Positions 26,127-35,734 of a stretch of DNA of 64,000 nucleotides are shown here, piece after piece; position 1 is the first letter of the stretch, and every line of letters begins with the position of its first letter. The notes under the pieces are model-generated. The model ran no database searches, was not told the origin of the DNA, and saw only the letters and a program-made list of their open reading frames with translations. Source of the stretch: Acinetobacter terrae (GTDB lineage: Bacteria > Pseudomonadota > Gammaproteobacteria > Pseudomonadales > Moraxellaceae). Made by a program: the position numbers and the translations under genes. The DNA is taken from NCBI RefSeq assembly GCF_013004375.1, contig NZ_JABERI010000026.1, positions 62,001-126,000 of the forward strand. The letters run 5' to 3'.

Positions 26127-28233
26127 TTCAGTTTACCTATTGAATTCAACACAATACCGAATACTCAAATTCCTACCTCAATATACGGTATGGATTGCTA
26201 TTGATAATAAAAATGCATTCCCTGAACTCATTTTGTCCAAGGAAATTCAAACTCTCTCAGATGATCAAAGCCTAATACCAGCACAAGATCCTTATGAATA
26301 CTTAAAACGATTAAACTTGAGTGAAGATTCTATTCAACTCAAAAAAAGAGATGAAAACTTTTCGATTATTCAAGATCTAATTAATGATGAACACGTGCTT
26401 ATCAATGCAAAAATTAGGACAGCAAGAATAAAAACTATACATCTGGAAAAAGAGGTATCAATTAATAAAATTTTACGACTCCTGAGACGTTACTGGCAGC
26501 GTGGTCAAACTATAAATGCTTTGGTACCGGACTATGAAAACTCAGGTGGAAAAGGCCAAAAAAGAGTTATAGGTAATAAAAAGATTGGCAGACCACGCAT
26601 CTATGAAGCGAGTGAAGGTAAGAATGTCACTGAACAGGTTGAATTGTATTTTAAGAAAGCTATCGAAGAGTATTTAGTACCCGTCAAAAAACAATCCATT
26701 AACGAAACTTATCTTCGGTTTAAAAATTCATTTTCTAAGCACTTTCATCAAGTGCAAGCCGCAGATATTCCAACGTATGCTCAATTCTATTATTTTTATA
26801 ATACGCGATACAGAAATAAGAACAATTCCAAGGAAATTCTGACGAATCAGAAAACACTGAAAGATCACAAACCTCTGACTTCAACAGCAACCAAGCAAGC
26901 AAATGGTCCTGGTGCACGTTATGAGATAGATTCAACAATTGCTGATATCTACCTTGTATCATCACGAGATCCATCACAGATTATTGGCAGACCTACCGTA
27001 TATATTGTTATCGATGTATTCAGCCGGATGATTACTGGGCTTTATGTCGGTATGGAAAACAGTTCATTTAACACAGCCATACAATGCCTCAGCGTCGCAA
27101 TCCAAGATAAAGTGACATTCTGTCAGAGTTACGGCTTGCAAATACAACCGGAAGACTGGCCTATTTATGGTTTACCTAGCGCCATACTTGCAGACCGCGG
27201 TGAACTAATTGGCTATCAAATTGAACTTCTTGAAAAAAACTTTTCTGTTCGAATTGAAAATGCGCCACCGTATCGAAGCGATGCCAAAGGTATTGTGGAG
27301 AGGGCTTTCGGAATTATTCAGTCACGCTTTAAATCCTACGATAATATCGGTGTTGTTTCTGGATTCAAGGAAAAAAAGAAAGGCGGACATGATTATCGAC
27401 TAGAAGCTTGTCTGACTTTGGAAGAGTTCAGAAAAATCATATTAAGCTGCATCTTATTACGCAATAATTTTGATGTTTTGACGAAATATGATCGCAGTGC
27501 CGATATGCCGACTGATCTGCCTTCTATACCCCTTAAACTCTGGCAGTGGGGCCTACAGCACCGTACTGGGATGTTGAGACAAGTGGATAACAAATCACTA
27601 TATGTTGGCTTGCTACCTAGGATCGATGCCTCCTTAAGTGACAAAGGACTTAAAGTCAAAGGATTAGTCTATCAATGTCTGGAAATGCATCAACAAGGCT
27701 GGTTTATTCGTAACACGACCAAATCCCGCCCGAAAAAGTTGCGGATTGGTTTTGACCCATACTCAGTAAATACCATTTATGTTTTTTTTGATGAAAATAA
27801 ATTGGAATACTGGGAAGCCCACTTAAGTGATGCATCACGTCAATATCAGCATCTGACCTGGTGGGAAGCTGAACAAATTCAAAAAGCAATCAAAACTGTT
27901 GAAAAACAGCATTCGCAACTAAAGTCTGTAGCCATCAGTGAATTGCAGGATTTTACTGACAAAATCATTCATGCAGCACAGAGTCGGCAGGCTCAAGTAG
28001 GAGTTCACCAACTTTCTAAAGCACAACGTACTCGGGATATCCGTCAGAATAAACAAGAAGCTATCCAAGTGGAACGTGCGGAACATCTCCAGAACAGACC
28101 CAGCAATTCTATCCGGACTATCCATCCCAACCAAGACAATTCTCAAATATCCCAATCTGACAGCAGCAATCTGGATTTGACCAGTCAACCAGACTTAATG
28201 AGACAATTATTTGAAGAGGACGATGAAGAATGA
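26113..28233 (+). CDS. tnsB: TnsB DDE transposase of Tn7-like element
   Basis: A 706-residue DDE recombinase that binds the transposon ends and joins the 3' ends to target DNA. I chose the ATG at 26113, which overlaps the tnsA stop, over in-frame starts at 26077 and 26098, because the protein then begins MQLINSVYLLN, like Tn7 TnsB. With that start the catalytic triad falls at D273 (RYEIDSTIADIYLV), D361 (ILADRGEL) and E396 (AKGIVERAF), the same numbers I recall for Tn7 TnsB. Other matches are LLRRYWQRGQT and LPSIPLKLWQWGLQHRTG. The charged C-terminal tail, which contacts TnsC in Tn7, is present. It overlaps tnsC by 4 bases (ATGA). Confidence 0.97.
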   Translation: MQLINSVYLLNSTQYRILKFLPQYTVWIAIDNKNAFPELILSKEIQTLSDDQSLIPAQDPYEYLKRLNLSEDSIQLKKRDENFSIIQDLINDEHVLINAKIRTARIKTIHLEKEVSINKILRLLRRYWQRGQTINALVPDYENSGGKGQKRVIGNKKIGRPRIYEASEGKNVTEQVELYFKKAIEEYLVPVKKQSINETYLRFKNSFSKHFHQVQAADIPTYAQFYYFYNTRYRNKNNSKEILTNQKTLKDHKPLTSTATKQANGPGARYEIDSTIADIYLVSSRDPSQIIGRPTVYIVIDVFSRMITGLYVGMENSSFNTAIQCLSVAIQDKVTFCQSYGLQIQPEDWPIYGLPSAILADRGELIGYQIELLEKNFSVRIENAPPYRSDAKGIVERAFGIIQSRFKSYDNIGVVSGFKEKKKGGHDYRLEACLTLEEFRKIILSCILLRNNFDVLTKYDRSADMPTDLPSIPLKLWQWGLQHRTGMLRQVDNKSLYVGLLPRIDASLSDKGLKVKGLVYQCLEMHQQGWFIRNTTKSRPKKLRIGFDPYSVNTIYVFFDENKLEYWEAHLSDASRQYQHLTWWEAEQIQKAIKTVEKQHSQLKSVAISELQDFTDKIIHAAQSRQAQVGVHQLSKAQRTRDIRQNKQEAIQVERAEHLQNRPSNSIRTIHPNQDNSQISQSDSSNLDLTSQPDLMRQLFEEDDEE

Positions 28234-29912
28234 ATAATAATGAAATAGTAGTTAATACATCGATACAAGACATCTATGGGGATAATCCTCTCATTACTAA
28301 ATTACCGCCTATCCTTGATACGAAATCAGTCATTAAACACCTACGAGGAAAACTGAAATTTATTCCAGAGCAGCGTTTTTTACCCCAACCAGAAAGAATC
28401 CATCTGATTGCTCAGCTGCCTCATGATTTTTTTCAACCACTAACCAAACATCTATCACTGGAACAAAAAATTTCTATCATGATCCGGCAAGGTTACGTGA
28501 GTAGAAACATCAATAATGGTGATAGACAAAGGCATTTGCACGCCGCTTTTCAACAACTTGAACCATCGAATGAAAGTTCTTACCGCTATGCACCTCCAGA
28601 ATCAACTGCGACCAGCATGTCAATTATAGGATGCTCAGGAAGCGGAAAAACAACGACGATGAACAAGATTTTGCGTTATTACCCACAAGTGATTGGGCAT
28701 AAAGAGCTAGGATTAAAACAAATTGTTTTCCTTAAAATTGATTGCCCGCATGACAGCTCTTTAAAAAACTTATGTTCAAACTTTTTTAGAGCAGTAGATT
28801 TAGCGTTAGGAGATACTAACTTCGAGCATCGTTTCACCAGAAGCCGCTTAAATGTGAATGCCATGCTGCAACAGATGAAAATTATCGCAAATAATTATTC
28901 TATTGGACTTTTAATCATTGATGAAATCCAGCATTTGAATACAAAAAAATCTGGCGGGGCTGAGATCATTCTTAATTTCTTTGTCACGCTGGTGAATGTG
29001 GCATCGATCCCTATCGTGATGATTGGGACACCTAAAGCCAATGAAATCCTGCAAGAAGACTTAAGGTCAGCTAGACGCAGTGCAGGATTAGGCTCTTTAA
29101 TCTGGGAACCTATGCGCAATGAAGCGCCTATTCCCGATCCTGGCGACCCTGATCAAATGATCATTTCTGAATGGTATGCCTTTACCAACAAGCTGTGGCA
29201 ATATCAATGGGTTCAACAACCAGCTGAACTGACCGATGAATTAAGAAACACTTGGTATTATTATACGCAGGGTATTCCAGATCTAGTGGTTAAGCTGTTC
29301 TGTCTGGTACAAATTCACGCCATCACCATCGGCCTGGAAAAAATCACCTCAGAATTATTTAAAAAGGTCTATGAAGAACAATTACAGCCAGTCCACGACA
29401 TTTTAGATGCACTGCGTTCAGGCAATCCCGCACGTATTGCACGGTATTCTGACCTAACCATCCCTCAAGTTCAAATTAAAGAATATATTGAAAAACAACG
29501 CTTTAAATCTGAATTAAAAATGAAAAAACAGCATAAAGATTTAGGACCGCATTATTCTACCCTCATTGGTATGCTGACAGCCTTAGGTCACCCGGCTGCT
29601 ACAATAGAACCGTATGTTACTTCTACATTAAAACGATATCCAAACGAAAAATTACAGGTACTTCTCCAGCATATTTTAGAGATATTAGATAGCTCTTCCA
29701 CTGAAGATGAACCTGGACAAGATCAGACTATGACTCCAGTAAAGAAGCCAAGAGCATCACGTAAAGTGATGAAAGCAGAGGAATGGAAGAGTACTGAAGC
29801 GAATGATTTACGAAATTTTTTCAGTCAAGCACAAGAACAGGAAGTAGATGTCTATGAGCTATTAAAATCATCTCACTATTTGTTTGATCCTACTCGCCCC
29901 ATTTTACATTAA
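28230..29912 (+). CDS. tnsC: TnsC AAA+ regulator of Tn7-like transposition
   Basis: A 560-residue AAA+ ATPase that connects target selectors (TnsD or TnsE) to the TnsAB transposase and gives target immunity. Walker A is IGCSGSGKTTTMNKIL at about residue 131-146 and Walker B LLIIDEIQHLNTKKSGG at about 228; NFFVTLVNVASIPIVMIGTPKA and LRSARRSAGLG follow, all closely like Tn7 TnsC. The length also matches the 555-residue Tn7 protein. The start overlaps the tnsB stop, so translation is probably coupled. Confidence 0.97.
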   Translation: MNNNEIVVNTSIQDIYGDNPLITKLPPILDTKSVIKHLRGKLKFIPEQRFLPQPERIHLIAQLPHDFFQPLTKHLSLEQKISIMIRQGYVSRNINNGDRQRHLHAAFQQLEPSNESSYRYAPPESTATSMSIIGCSGSGKTTTMNKILRYYPQVIGHKELGLKQIVFLKIDCPHDSSLKNLCSNFFRAVDLALGDTNFEHRFTRSRLNVNAMLQQMKIIANNYSIGLLIIDEIQHLNTKKSGGAEIILNFFVTLVNVASIPIVMIGTPKANEILQEDLRSARRSAGLGSLIWEPMRNEAPIPDPGDPDQMIISEWYAFTNKLWQYQWVQQPAELTDELRNTWYYYTQGIPDLVVKLFCLVQIHAITIGLEKITSELFKKVYEEQLQPVHDILDALRSGNPARIARYSDLTIPQVQIKEYIEKQRFKSELKMKKQHKDLGPHYSTLIGMLTALGHPAATIEPYVTSTLKRYPNEKLQVLLQHILEILDSSSTEDEPGQDQTMTPVKKPRASRKVMKAEEWKSTEANDLRNFFSQAQEQEVDVYELLKSSHYLFDPTRPILH

Positions 29913-29938
29913 GCACAAAAAATGGAGAGCACGTTATC

Positions 29939-31480
29939 ATGATTTCGAATTTCCCCACCCCATATCCGGATGAATTGATTTATAGTGTAATTGCACGTTA
30001 TGCCGTTCACCATGGAGTTCTGAGTCCAAAATATCTCACGGAAGAATTATTCAACAACAGGAATTTGACTCCAACTTATGATTTACCCTCTCATCTAGAC
30101 AGGTTAGCCAGTTATTTACCAGATCAATATAATGCGCTTACTTTGATCAGGCAGCACACTCTACTACCAATTTTTCAATTATTTCAGCCTTATACAGTGA
30201 TGCGTTATGCTGTGCAAGCATTGCGGAGTGAGCAATACCAATCATTGCATACCAAATTAGGAAAAAATGCATCGCGGATCAAATCTGTGACTTTTTTTCG
30301 ATTTTGTCCAGATTGCTGGCAAGAACAGATGGAGCAATATGGGGAAGTTTACTGGAAGCGCCGCTGGCAGATTACTGGATTCGAGTATTGTACAAAGCAT
30401 CAGCAACCTCTTTTTGTGAGTTCTATCCCTTGTAATGGACTAGACCGAAAGTTTTATGTTGCTCATTTAAATGCTCTTGAAGATTCTTCACAACTTGCAT
30501 TTAGTCCTCAGGACTTAAATCACCATATCGAGCTTTCAGGACTGATCGAAGAGCTACTCGCTCATTCGACATACGTTAGTGTGCAAGATTTTTCTACTTT
30601 ATCAGATGCTTATTTTCTGATTTTAAAAAATAGGGACTTACTATCAGGTCGTAAAAACATCCACTACGAAAAAGCTCGTCAATTAGTCATAGATTACTGG
30701 GGCGAAAGTTTGCTTGCATATTATCAATTAGCAGATTTAGATAGTGAAAACTGCTGGCTGAAAAATATATTAAGAAAACATCGTAAAGCATTTTCTTATC
30801 TTGAGCATCTCATCGTATTAAAAGCTCTTGTTCCAGAGAAAAATCCGATTGAAACATATAAACAATATATTGACCTAGCATCACTGGATCTAGAGGAAGC
30901 CGCCGCAACAGTATGTATTGATAATAAAGTAGATCAAACGTTATCTGAGGACCAAAAACGATGGACAACATTAATTCAGAAACATTCTGCTAAACAGGCA
31001 CGTCAATGTGATTCAGCCTTGTACGCTCGCCTATACCGTAATAATAAAGATTGGATATTACTGACAAATAAATCTGCAGTAATATTACCCTCTTCTCTTT
31101 CCAAGCCACGTGTAGATTGGAAAGAGAGAGATCGACAGTTTGTTAAACAACTCATCAAAATACGGAATGAATTATTAGAAGATCTCGAATCACCTCAATG
31201 GACAAAAAAGTTTTTTATTAGACAACTTGGTTCAGTGAGTATGATTGAAAAAAACTGGAATTTTTTCCCATTGACTGCAGCATTTCTAGATCGTTACGCT
31301 GAGTCCATAGATTGCTATCAAATACGTCGCATGACTCGAACATTTATTCGCCAAAATATTGAAGATAAATGTTATCCACCGAGTGTTTTTTTACGTCAAT
31401 CAGGATTAAGTGAGCAGCGATTAACGCCAGAAGCACGTCGATTTTTTAATAATATTTGGGAAGAAATAAAAAATGAGTGA
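29939..31480 (+). CDS. tnsD: TnsD target selector (TniQ family) for attTn7
   Basis: A 513-residue TniQ-family protein. The N-terminus reads FPTPYPDELIYSVIARYAVH, followed by a zinc-finger region with FCPDCWQEQ and, 30 residues on, YCTKHQQPL, giving the C-C-C-H set of the family. TnsD binds the 3' end of glmS and directs insertion downstream of it, consistent with where this element sits. The C-terminal part, which recognises DNA in Tn7, is diverged and I cannot align it confidently. It lies 26 bases downstream of tnsC, and its end overlaps tnsE by 8 bases. Confidence 0.92.
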   Translation: MISNFPTPYPDELIYSVIARYAVHHGVLSPKYLTEELFNNRNLTPTYDLPSHLDRLASYLPDQYNALTLIRQHTLLPIFQLFQPYTVMRYAVQALRSEQYQSLHTKLGKNASRIKSVTFFRFCPDCWQEQMEQYGEVYWKRRWQITGFEYCTKHQQPLFVSSIPCNGLDRKFYVAHLNALEDSSQLAFSPQDLNHHIELSGLIEELLAHSTYVSVQDFSTLSDAYFLILKNRDLLSGRKNIHYEKARQLVIDYWGESLLAYYQLADLDSENCWLKNILRKHRKAFSYLEHLIVLKALVPEKNPIETYKQYIDLASLDLEEAAATVCIDNKVDQTLSEDQKRWTTLIQKHSAKQARQCDSALYARLYRNNKDWILLTNKSAVILPSSLSKPRVDWKERDRQFVKQLIKIRNELLEDLESPQWTKKFFIRQLGSVSMIEKNWNFFPLTAAFLDRYAESIDCYQIRRMTRTFIRQNIEDKCYPPSVFLRQSGLSEQRLTPEARRFFNNIWEEIKNE

Positions 31481-33065
31481 TTGTTCAACCGACTTTTTAC
31501 CGAATGATATGATTTACTATACTGCGACAAAAATTAGTCGACGTGGTCAAACTCGGTTTGATATTGATACTCGCTTGTTTAATCCTATTATTAACCGATC
31601 CATTCAGCTTAAATTACCGATTGAAAGTATTCTTCTTTATTACTATAACACTCCAATTGCTAATCACTATCCAAAGAAGTTATTTGACCATACACTTAAA
31701 GCAGTAGATTTTTCAGCGCTCAACGCTTTGGATTCATCCGAGAACTGTAATCAAAAAATTCATACTGGTCGGTTATGTTTTGAATTTAATTATGATTCAC
31801 CTATATTAAATAAAAGTATTACGATTCTTTTACCTAAGCTCATTCTTGCTAGAGATCTATTTTTTTCACACCCTTATCTTTTACGTGCAGCACTTTTTGC
31901 AGAAAATTATTCAACCGATATTTTAGTGGATAGGAGTGATGAAAAGGCTATTCATATTACTATCGCACAAAACAAAAAAATTATGAAAGCAGATATCTCT
32001 GATCCTCATTTTTTAAAGAAACTCGCTTTAATTTTATTACAGCCTGATTTAAATAAGGCCTTCCTTAGTATTTATCAGAAAACAATTATTGATCAAAAAG
32101 GCGCTAAAAGTTTTAATTTTGACATGGAAGCTCCTAATATCAGAAATATTGATCTAACAGTAGATGGAATTTATGATCAAGAAACAGGTATTTACAGAAT
32201 TGAGCGTATCACATCTTTCAAACATTTGGATACAGCTATCAACCGCCCTATTCAATTTCATTTCACTTCAAAAAAAATAATACAACAGGTCAAAAATGCT
32301 CAAGGGCAAGGTTCAAATAAACCAAAACCAGCGAGTCAACCTAAAGAGAAATTGAATAAAAATGCTGAGGCAGATACCGATAAGCTACTGGCCAAGCTAA
32401 GAAACCTACCTGGAGAAATTTATACGATAGAAGAATTAAAAATTTCTTTAGAGACACTTCCCGCTGAAACTGTAGTACGTAAAAGACGAAAGCAAATGGA
32501 TAAAGATCAAAATCAAGAAGAAGGATTTGCTGGTGGAGAAGGAGATATAGAGGGTACAGTGCCTGGATTTACAACAGAATCAGAAATTCAACTAGAGCGA
32601 GTCACTCATAAAGACTTGATTAAACTACTGGAACAAATTGAGAAAAAAGGATATAAAACCAAAGAAATCAAGAACTCACCTTTTAAAAAATATAAACGTT
32701 TCAGAGGGCATAAGTTTGCAAACAATCAATTACGCTACTTTTATGTCTATAAAATTTTAAATATAGAAAATAATCATCAATTTTATTTGTGTGAAATTGA
32801 TACTTCAGATGGTAAAAAAAATATCTCTACCTTATTACTCCCATATGAAGAAGAAACTCAACGATTAATTGAGATAGATTTGGAAATATTAAATAATTCG
32901 ATACTGTCTCAATCACTCAGTTGGCCTAAAAAGTTTCTATCTGAAGTGAGAGGTATTACTGCAATAACTACAATTAATCATCCTTCAAAAAAGGAAGAAG
33001 TAGAAGATGTAAATTATTATGCTGACTGGGCGGAGCGGATCTTAGCAAAGGTAAAATCAATATAA
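31473..33065 (+). CDS. tnsE: TnsE target selector for replicating/conjugal DNA
   Basis: A 530-residue protein resembling Tn7 TnsE, which recognises the sliding clamp and 3'-recessed ends and sends the element to conjugative plasmids or lagging strands. The N-terminus is diverged. The C-terminal domain is the recognisable part: FYLCEIDTSDGKKNIST, SLSWPKKFLSEVRG, NHPSKKEEV and YYADWAERILAKV, with counterparts in Tn7 TnsE. A charged, low-complexity linker lies at about 270-350. Retention of both tnsD and tnsE means the element should have both targeting pathways. It is the last recognisable transposition gene. Confidence 0.9.
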   Translation: MSDCSTDFLPNDMIYYTATKISRRGQTRFDIDTRLFNPIINRSIQLKLPIESILLYYYNTPIANHYPKKLFDHTLKAVDFSALNALDSSENCNQKIHTGRLCFEFNYDSPILNKSITILLPKLILARDLFFSHPYLLRAALFAENYSTDILVDRSDEKAIHITIAQNKKIMKADISDPHFLKKLALILLQPDLNKAFLSIYQKTIIDQKGAKSFNFDMEAPNIRNIDLTVDGIYDQETGIYRIERITSFKHLDTAINRPIQFHFTSKKIIQQVKNAQGQGSNKPKPASQPKEKLNKNAEADTDKLLAKLRNLPGEIYTIEELKISLETLPAETVVRKRRKQMDKDQNQEEGFAGGEGDIEGTVPGFTTESEIQLERVTHKDLIKLLEQIEKKGYKTKEIKNSPFKKYKRFRGHKFANNQLRYFYVYKILNIENNHQFYLCEIDTSDGKKNISTLLLPYEEETQRLIEIDLEILNNSILSQSLSWPKKFLSEVRGITAITTINHPSKKEEVEDVNYYADWAERILAKVKSI

Positions 33066-33274
33066 ATTTTATGAAGAGCTAAGGTAATCCCCCCTAGAAA
33101 TAACAGCATGCTGAAGTACTAAACTTTAAAAATTAGATGAAATAGTACTCTATACACTTAAACATCTATTTTTAAAGAAGATATAAAATTTAAACAGTAA
33201 CTTAGCATAGAGGAACTATTTTCCTCCTATAATTATACTTCCTTCACTTCTCAGGAATTATGTAGAGAATTCAG

Positions 33275-34645
33275 ATGACACAACTCACTTGTTTTAAAGC
33301 CTATGACATTCGCGGCAAACTCGGCACTGAACTGAATGAAGACATTGCCTATAAAGTTGGGCGTGCTTATGGACAGATCTATCAACCGAAAACCGTGGTG
33401 ATTGGCTGTGACATCCGCCTTAGCAGTGAAGGTTTAAAACAGGCCACCATTCGCGGTTTAAATGATGCCGGGGTCAATGTTCTAGATCTGGGCATGACCG
33501 GCACTGAAGAAGTTTATTTCGGCGCATTTCATCTCGATGTTCAAGGTGGAATTGAAGTAACGGCTAGCCATAATCCGATGGATTATAATGGTATGAAACT
33601 GGTACGCGAAAATGCGCGCCCAATCAGTGCCGATACCGGTCTTAAAGAAATCCAGGCTTTAGCAGAATCAGGTAAATTTATTGAAGTCACCCACAAAGGC
33701 CGTACTGAAAAATACAATATTCTGCCTGAGTTTATTGATCACCTGATGACTTATATTGATCCGGCAAAAATCCGTCCGATGAAACTGGTGATGAATGCCG
33801 GTAATGGGGCTGCAGGTCATGTGGTCGATGCGATTGAACAAAAATTTCAACAGCTGCAGATTCCGGTTGAATTTATCAAAATTCATAATGAAGCCGATGG
33901 CAATTTTCCGAACGGGATTCCCAACCCGATTTTAATTGAAAACCGTGACAGCACCCGTAATGCGGTGATTGAACATGGCGCGGATATGGGGATTGCCTGG
34001 GATGGTGACTTTGATCGCTGTTTCCTGTTTGATGAAAAAGGCCAGTTTATTGAAGGCTATTATATTGTTGGTCTTTTGGCTCAAGCCTTCTTACTGAAAC
34101 AATCGGGTGAAAAAATTGTACATGATCCACGTCTGGTCTGGAATACGCTGGATATCGTGGAACAATACCAAGGGATCACCGTTCAGTCGAAGTCAGGCCA
34201 TGCCTTTATTAAAGATGTGATGCGTGAACACAATGCGGCCTATGGCGGTGAAATGAGTGCCCATCACTATTTCCGTGACTTTGCCTACTGCGACAGCGGC
34301 ATGATTCCGTGGTTATTGGCGTTATCAGTCTTGTCTGAAACCCAGAAACCATTGTCTAGCCTTGTAGAAGAAATGATCGCCAAATTCCCTTGCTCGGGTG
34401 AAATCAATTTCAAAGTATCCGATACTCAGGAAACAATTCAAAAGATTTTCGATCACTATGCCGATCAAAAACCTGCAATTGATCAAACGGATGGCGTCAG
34501 CCTGGATTTTGGTGCCTGGCGTGTCAATGTGCGGGCTTCAAATACCGAACCACTCTTACGTTTAAATATCGAAAGCCGTCGTGATCAAAATCCACGACCG
34601 ATGCAAGACTATGTGGATGAGTTAACTCAGCTGATCCAGAGTTAA
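33275..34645 (+). CDS. pgm: phosphomannomutase/phosphoglucomutase of the K locus
   Basis: A 456-residue alpha-D-phosphohexomutase: the phosphoserine loop [16 protein letters not shown] at about residue 96, the metal loop [14 protein letters not shown] at about 243, the sugar loop [11 protein letters not shown], and the phosphate-binding [14 protein letters not shown] near the end. It interconverts hexose 1- and 6-phosphates and feeds glucose-1-phosphate to GalU. In Acinetobacter K loci pgm is the outermost gene, opposed to gne1; it has that orientation here, but its outer neighbour is tnsE rather than the usual chromosomal flank. A strong terminator separates it from galE. Confidence 0.95.
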   Translation: MTQLTCFKAYDIRGKLGTELNEDIAYKVGRAYGQIYQPKTVVIGCDIRLSSEGLKQATIRGLNDAGVNVLDLGMTGTEEVYFGAFHLDVQGGIEVTASHNPMDYNGMKLVRENARPISADTGLKEIQALAESGKFIEVTHKGRTEKYNILPEFIDHLMTYIDPAKIRPMKLVMNAGNGAAGHVVDAIEQKFQQLQIPVEFIKIHNEADGNFPNGIPNPILIENRDSTRNAVIEHGADMGIAWDGDFDRCFLFDEKGQFIEGYYIVGLLAQAFLLKQSGEKIVHDPRLVWNTLDIVEQYQGITVQSKSGHAFIKDVMREHNAAYGGEMSAHHYFRDFAYCDSGMIPWLLALSVLSETQKPLSSLVEEMIAKFPCSGEINFKVSDTQETIQKIFDHYADQKPAIDQTDGVSLDFGAWRVNVRASNTEPLLRLNIESRRDQNPRPMQDYVDELTQLIQS

Positions 34646-34663
34646 TACTGCTGTATCACGTAC

Positions 34664-34699
34664 AATAAAAATGGGAGCAATTTTGCTCCCATTTTTATT
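34664..34699. terminator. bidirectional terminator between pgm and galE
   Basis: A 17-base-pair perfect inverted repeat, AATAAAAATGGGAGCAA (34664-34680) and its complement at 34683-34699. The A-run on one side and T-run on the other let it end both convergent transcripts. Confidence 0.93.
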
Positions 34700-34717
34700 C
34701 ATACAAATTCAAGCATT

Positions 34718-35734
34718 TTAGCGATAGCCATTCGGATTTTGCTTCTGCCAGTTCCAGCTGTCGGCAAGCATGTCTTCCAAGCCGTATTGTGGATGCCAAC
34801 CCAGTTCTGTAACTGCACGTGCATTATCGGCAAATGATGTTGCAACATCACCCTCTCGACGTGGCGAAAATTCAAATTTGACGGGTACACCATTTACTTT
34901 TTCAAAAGTATTTTTAACCTGAAGCACAGATGAACCATTGCCTGTTCCAATATTCCAGGCACGACAACCTTGTGCCCCAAGACGGTTATTCAGGGCACAT
35001 AAATGAGCATTGGCCAGATCGACCACGTGAATATAATCCCGCACACCAGTGCCATCGATGGTGTCATAATCCTGGCCAAAAATAGACAGCTTTTCACGAC
35101 GACCTACTGCCACCTGGGTCACAAATGGCATTAAATTATTTGGAATTCCTTGCGGATCTTCACCAATTTGCCCACTTTTATGTGCACCAACCGGATTGAA
35201 ATAACGTAATAAAGCAATCGACCAACGCTTATCGGAGATCGCTAATTTCTCTAATAACTGTTCAACAATCAGTTTAGTATAACCATAATTATTACTCGGC
35301 ATACCCGTCGGCATATCTTCATTCAATGGTGAAAGGTGGTTATCACCATACACCGTTGCCGATGAGCTAAAAACCAGATTAAAAACCTGAGCACGCTGCA
35401 TGGCCTGAACCAGACTGATTGAACCTGAAATATTATTTTCAAAATACTTCAGCGGAATCTGCTGGCTTTCACCTACCGCTTTTAACCCTGCAAAATGAAT
35501 CACCGCATCAATATCATGTGTTTGAAAAATTTGAGCCAAAATTTGCTGATCTAAAATATCACCTTCTACAAAGTCTAAATTTTTAGAAGTTAAAGTTTTT
35601 ACACGTGTTAAAGACTCTTCAGAACTATTGGATAAATTATCTAAAACAACAACTTCATGCCCGGCATTTAATAATTCAACACAAGTATGCGAGCCAATAT
35701 AGCCTGCCCCACCGGTGACTAAAACTTTAGACAT
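34718..35734 (-). CDS. galE: UDP-glucose/UDP-GlcNAc 4-epimerase
   Basis: A 338-residue short-chain dehydrogenase-type epimerase: [17 protein letters not shown] for NAD at the N-terminus, [22 protein letters not shown], the catalytic [10 protein letters not shown] and [12 protein letters not shown]. In Acinetobacter K loci this gene is called gne1; it interconverts UDP-Glc/UDP-Gal and/or the HexNAc forms, and sequence alone does not fix the preference. It overlaps pgi by 8 bases. A decayed partial second copy lies at 63490-63696. Confidence 0.95.
   Translation of the reverse strand: MSKVLVTGGAGYIGSHTCVELLNAGHEVVVLDNLSNSSEESLTRVKTLTSKNLDFVEGDILDQQILAQIFQTHDIDAVIHFAGLKAVGESQQIPLKYFENNISGSISLVQAMQRAQVFNLVFSSSATVYGDNHLSPLNEDMPTGMPSNNYGYTKLIVEQLLEKLAISDKRWSIALLRYFNPVGAHKSGQIGEDPQGIPNNLMPFVTQVAVGRREKLSIFGQDYDTIDGTGVRDYIHVVDLANAHLCALNNRLGAQGCRAWNIGTGNGSSVLQVKNTFEKVNGVPVKFEFSPRREGDVATSFADNARAVTELGWHPQYGLEDMLADSWNWQKQNPNGYR

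Larger units (their letters stand above)
24542..33065 (+). mobile_element. Tn7-like transposon, right end and full tnsABCDE module
   Basis: Starts with the right-end terminus (TGTGTTCGTATAA...) at attTn7 and contains intact tnsA, B, C, D and E in canonical order and orientation, pointing away from glmS. All key catalytic residues I could place are present, so the machinery looks functional. The end given here is only the end of tnsE: the left terminus is not identifiable between tnsE and pgm, nor elsewhere in the window. The true element therefore either extends past the window with the K locus as cargo or has lost its left end. Confidence 0.85.

Noticed and set aside
33110..33114. GCTGA as the right-hand target duplication of the transposon
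   Set aside because: The preceding bases are not a terminal ...ACA, and no inverted end repeats lie to its left, so it is most likely a chance 5-mer.
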